Part shown: piece by piece, positions 61,594 through 64,000 of the stretch
How positions within the stretch are numbered: the first letter of the stretch is position 1
Layout: each line of letters begins with the position of its first letter
Assembly: GCA_037389465.1 (NCBI GenBank)
Contig: JAZARR010000184.1
Coordinates: forward strand, 558,001 to 622,000
Length of the DNA stretch: 64,000 nt
Source of the DNA: Baylisascaris procyonis
Lineage: Eukaryota; Nematoda; Chromadorea; Rhabditida; Ascarididae
Direction of reading: 5' to 3'
The notes under the pieces: generated by a model
Databases searched by the model: none
The model's input: the letters and a program-made list of their open reading frames with translations, nothing else
Told to the model about the DNA's origin: nothing
Program-made: the position numbers and the translations under genes

Positions 61594-62288
61594 GTAAGTT
61601 AATCAATTCCTCACAATATTGATTATAGATGTTATTTTGACAAATATGCAAATTTGAAAAAATTCGCATTGAACACCTCTGATTTTTTCTGCTTGACTTT
61701 GCTTGCTACTTTACTGCCTCTTTTCGTTTATGGCGAACTTCTGCGTGGTGGATTCTGAACGATGAACTTCTTTATGATAGAATAATCAAAAATTGGTCAT
61801 TCACAGACGAAAAAGCATTAGATCAGTTTGGATTGATGGCAATATCAAAGTTGTTCAAAGCTCATCGTTTCGGCATATGAAATTCATTCCATATAACTTG
61901 CGTTGTATCTATCCTTCATTCGTTCAGAGGCGAGCTAAAGCCATCAAAAATGTTTAAGGAAACAAGCGATGAGCTTGAAGCTGACCGCAATATTTGGCCT
62001 CATCAAAAATCGCTGCCATATCGGCCAACAGTATCAAATGGGAATTAAATGGCAATTAAATGTCCCTCCTCTCATTTAGGGCTTAACCTTGAAGCTGTTT
62101 AAGAAGGAATTTGTTTATGAAGCGTTAGAAATGTATTGGAATTATATAGGGTTTTATATGTTGAGCCCTTATTCTGCAGTTGCAGTTCTGTACAACTGTA
62201 ATTCACTTTCATTCAATTCATAACGACATGCGGCGCCTTTTTGATAAGTTCCAAGCTTTTTCTACATATTCCACGTGTGAAATTTTAG

Positions 62289-62401
62289 CATGCAAGGACA
62301 AATGGACGGATTGTTCTGGAGTAAAACATGACGGCGATTGCATAAAGAAACCCCATCTGGCAAAGAAGTACTGCAAACGAACTTGCCTCCTCTGTGATTA
62401 A
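62289..62401 (+). CDS. ShKT-domain secreted protein, exon 5 (complete ShKT, C-terminus)
   Basis: After TGAAATTTTAG the exon encodes a second full ShKT domain (CKDKWTDCSG, then GDC, then YCKRTCLLCD) and ends in TAA. It has six cysteines in order. The Tyr before the fourth cysteine and the basic KKPHLAKKYCKR stretch resemble channel-binding ShK peptides, in which a Lys-Tyr pair is functional, but the same residues are common in structural ShKT proteins. An AATAAA follows 65 bases downstream. Confidence 0.93.
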
Positions 62402-62465
62402 AGCAAATCGATTTGGACACCACTGAATTCACTCCAAGTTGATTCACCCTCTTCACATGGCGCAC

Positions 62466-62471
62466 AATAAA
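62466..62471 (+). terminator. Poly(A) signal of the ShKT gene
   Basis: AATAAA lies 65 bases after the stop codon of the ShKT gene, an expected 3' UTR distance. Confidence 0.7.
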
Positions 62472-62997
62472 CTGTTTTGTAACAGGTCGAATAACCGATA
62501 TAGAACATAATATGGGCTAATGTTTGTGATACACTGATTCCACTGGTAACAGCGAGAAGGATTGAAAAGAGAAAGAAAGGTGGAGAGAGGAGCAGTTCTT
62601 ATGAATACCTCAAAAACATTTAACGATTCGCTATTTTAACTGAGCATATTCTTGCCCGAATCATTAAAACCTGTTTTGCGTTCATGATATCTGCAGGTAG
62701 GTCTACGCGGGTCAGTGATGTTCAGGTGCGCACATACTTTCAGGAGATTTTGCAGATGTAGTTCAAAAGCATTCTGGTGATATGCTTTGTTAGATATATT
62801 ATGATATGCATATTTCAAATACTGTTCGAAAATTTTTATCTTTAAAGCAACGAGGCCTTGTGTTAACGTTGTTGGAGGTCTCCGACGTGCACCAGAAACC
62901 TCTCCGCAGTGGTCATCCACTGATTTGTTAGAATTTATGCACAAAAGGATGATAGTTTTAGACGTGAGGGTGGCCGTCTTTTCCTTTTTTGTGCCAG
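62472..62997. other. Downstream of the ShKT gene, nothing firm
   Basis: The plus strand has a short frame (TEHILARIIKTCFAFMISA) ending at a strong donor CTGCAG|GTAGGT at 62696-62697. The minus strand has a 132-codon frame (62636-63034) without motif. Neither could be tied into a gene. Confidence 0.4.
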
Positions 62998-63186
62998 CGA
63001 GATATAGGACCGTTTGTAAAACGGGACACCACAAGGAATGCTTTCAAAGAGTTTTTTATACGGCTAGATAGCAACCCATTTAGCGATCGTGTTCTTCACA
63101 AGCATGCGTGTCAATCTCAAGTCCTTTTTCGTCTGCAGCATTTTATTTGCAAGTGGGAATCAGGCTATTCCAATAAATTTAGATAA
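62998..63186 (+). CDS. Candidate terminal exon, unknown
   Basis: A very strong acceptor (TTTTCCTTTTTTGTGCCAG) is followed in phase 0 by 62 codons to TAA, with a charged, protein-like composition (RDIGPFVKRDTTRNAFKE, then FFIRLDSNPFSDRVLHKH). AATAAA occurs within the last codons. No upstream exon with phase-0 exit was found; the strong donor at 62697 leaves one base in its best frame, which does not fit. Family unknown. Confidence 0.35.
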   Translation, partial: RDIGPFVKRDTTRNAFKEFFIRLDSNPFSDRVLHKHACQSQVLFRLQHFICKWESGYSNKFR

Positions 63187-63503
63187 TTTCCACATGCTTC
63201 CCACAGCAGCACCAAAAGTGCAAGAAATAACTGCGCACTCCCAACAAACTGCGCAGAAATAACTTTTCTTCTACGTATTACTTCCATCAGTATCATACTT
63301 TTATGGCTGCAAGTAGCAAGAATCGAAGTGACATGTAAGCTTTATAGGCCTAATCGACTGTGCATCAATTGTAGCATCGCAGCAAGGTTCTAACACATCG
63401 ATACACAACATTGACCACTGCTTTGATACTGCTTCCAGTCTCCAATGAAAATGTTTGCCTAGATCTACGCCCAATATTTATATGAAATATAGAGGTAAGT
63501 GAG

Positions 63504-63742
63504 AGGAATTTCAAGAAAGGTATAAATTGGCATTTAAGAGTAATGTATCTCATCACTTCGTTAAAGGATATTGGGAACCGTCACTGAAACAAAACGCAGC
63601 TCGAAGCAACAATGCTCTCAATGAGGTTTCTCAGAGGTCACAAGCGAACAGCAGACATCAAGAGTCACTTGAACTCGAACTCTATCAAAAGGAGTTCACT
63701 CAAATAACGAACCGTCGAAAAATTCTTTCGAGAATCGCTTAA
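63504..63742 (+). CDS. Candidate exon, unknown, polar coiled protein-like
   Basis: A 78-codon frame, ending in TAA, is rich in Gln, Asn, Ser, Arg and Glu (KSNVSHHFVKGYWEPSLKQ, then NEVSQRSQANSRHQESLE), with heptad-like spacing in its second half. It has unusual composition for A+T-rich chance sequence. The acceptor is poor and no family is recognised. Confidence 0.28.
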
Positions 63743-64000
63743 ATTTCTTTGAGATCGCGCGTCCCTTTTTCATCCTTTGTATTTTAAATTATTTCTGCAT
63801 ATGCCACAGGACTCAATTTATCACAGTTAGACATACATTATAAAATATATCGTTTATTCTATCGAATGCAATACAACTGAATGCACAGCACGAATAAGCT
63901 GGGATGAGTTGAACCGCATTCACTTATGTTGAACCCAATTAATCACAGAGGAGGCAAGTTCTTGCGCAATATTTCTTGGCCATTTGTGGTCTCTTCTCGC
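63743..64000. other. End of window, nothing seen
   Basis: A+T-rich sequence without a supported feature. Confidence 0.5.

Noticed and set aside
1..64000. CRISPR arrays, rRNA, bacterial operons, complete DNA transposons
   Set aside because: No regularly spaced repeats, no rRNA motifs, no transposase signatures (DDE/DDD blocks, mariner catalytic motifs) and no reverse transcriptase box were seen on either strand.

Overview
The window looks like gene-poor nuclear DNA of an invertebrate animal, most probably a nematode. It is A+T-rich by eye and full of degenerate dispersed repeats, microsatellites and short C or G runs. The recognisable genes are split into short exons with T-rich TTTCAG/TTTTAG acceptors. 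Several start codons lie 17-45 bases downstream of such an acceptor, as expected for spliced-leader trans-splicing, and one gene encodes tandem ShKT domains, a very common secreted module in nematodes. There are no bacterial operons, CRISPR arrays, tRNAs or rRNAs. The nematode assignment is an inference from these signs.

Three genes can be supported well. (1) Minus strand, about 9447 to 5477: a TOX-type HMG-box protein in at least five exons. The HMG box is split between 9131, 8199-8320 and 6727-6807 with exact reading-phase agreement at the first junction. A few residues between the second and third coding exons could not be placed. (2) Plus strand, 52547-53128: a two-exon gene for an 87-residue secreted, cysteine-free basic protein, preceded by a textbook trans-splice acceptor. 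It resembles a peptide precursor and matches no family I know. (3) Plus strand, 58932-62401: a five-exon gene for a 124-residue secreted protein with two complete six-cysteine ShKT domains and a C-terminal remnant of a third, followed by an AATAAA signal.

The rest is weaker. Long open frames are common by chance in this DNA (several of 130-168 codons look meaningless), so open frame alone was not accepted. I list exon candidates only where a good splice site, matching phase between two candidates, or unusual composition adds support, at low confidence: minus 14383-13421 (two phase-matched exons), plus 12538-12653, plus 20286-20504 and 20836-20944, plus 27084-27325 (65-base intron), plus 29799-30121, plus 34638-34719, plus 39617-39756, plus 55377-55514, minus 56965-56729, plus 57963-58749 (just upstream of the ShKT gene), and plus 62998-63742.

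Layout: 1-5476 mostly featureless; 5477-9447 TOX-like gene; 9448-31880 intergenic or intronic DNA with repeats and scattered exon candidates; 31888-32356 a G-rich, C-poor block with three chained open frames; 32357-52500 largely repeats, microsatellites, two strong hairpins (39518, 44498) and a broken open frame (43851-44364); 52526-53128 the secreted precursor; 53129-57960 little; 57963-62471 a possible two-gene cluster ending in the ShKT gene; 62472-64000 unassigned coding-like frames.
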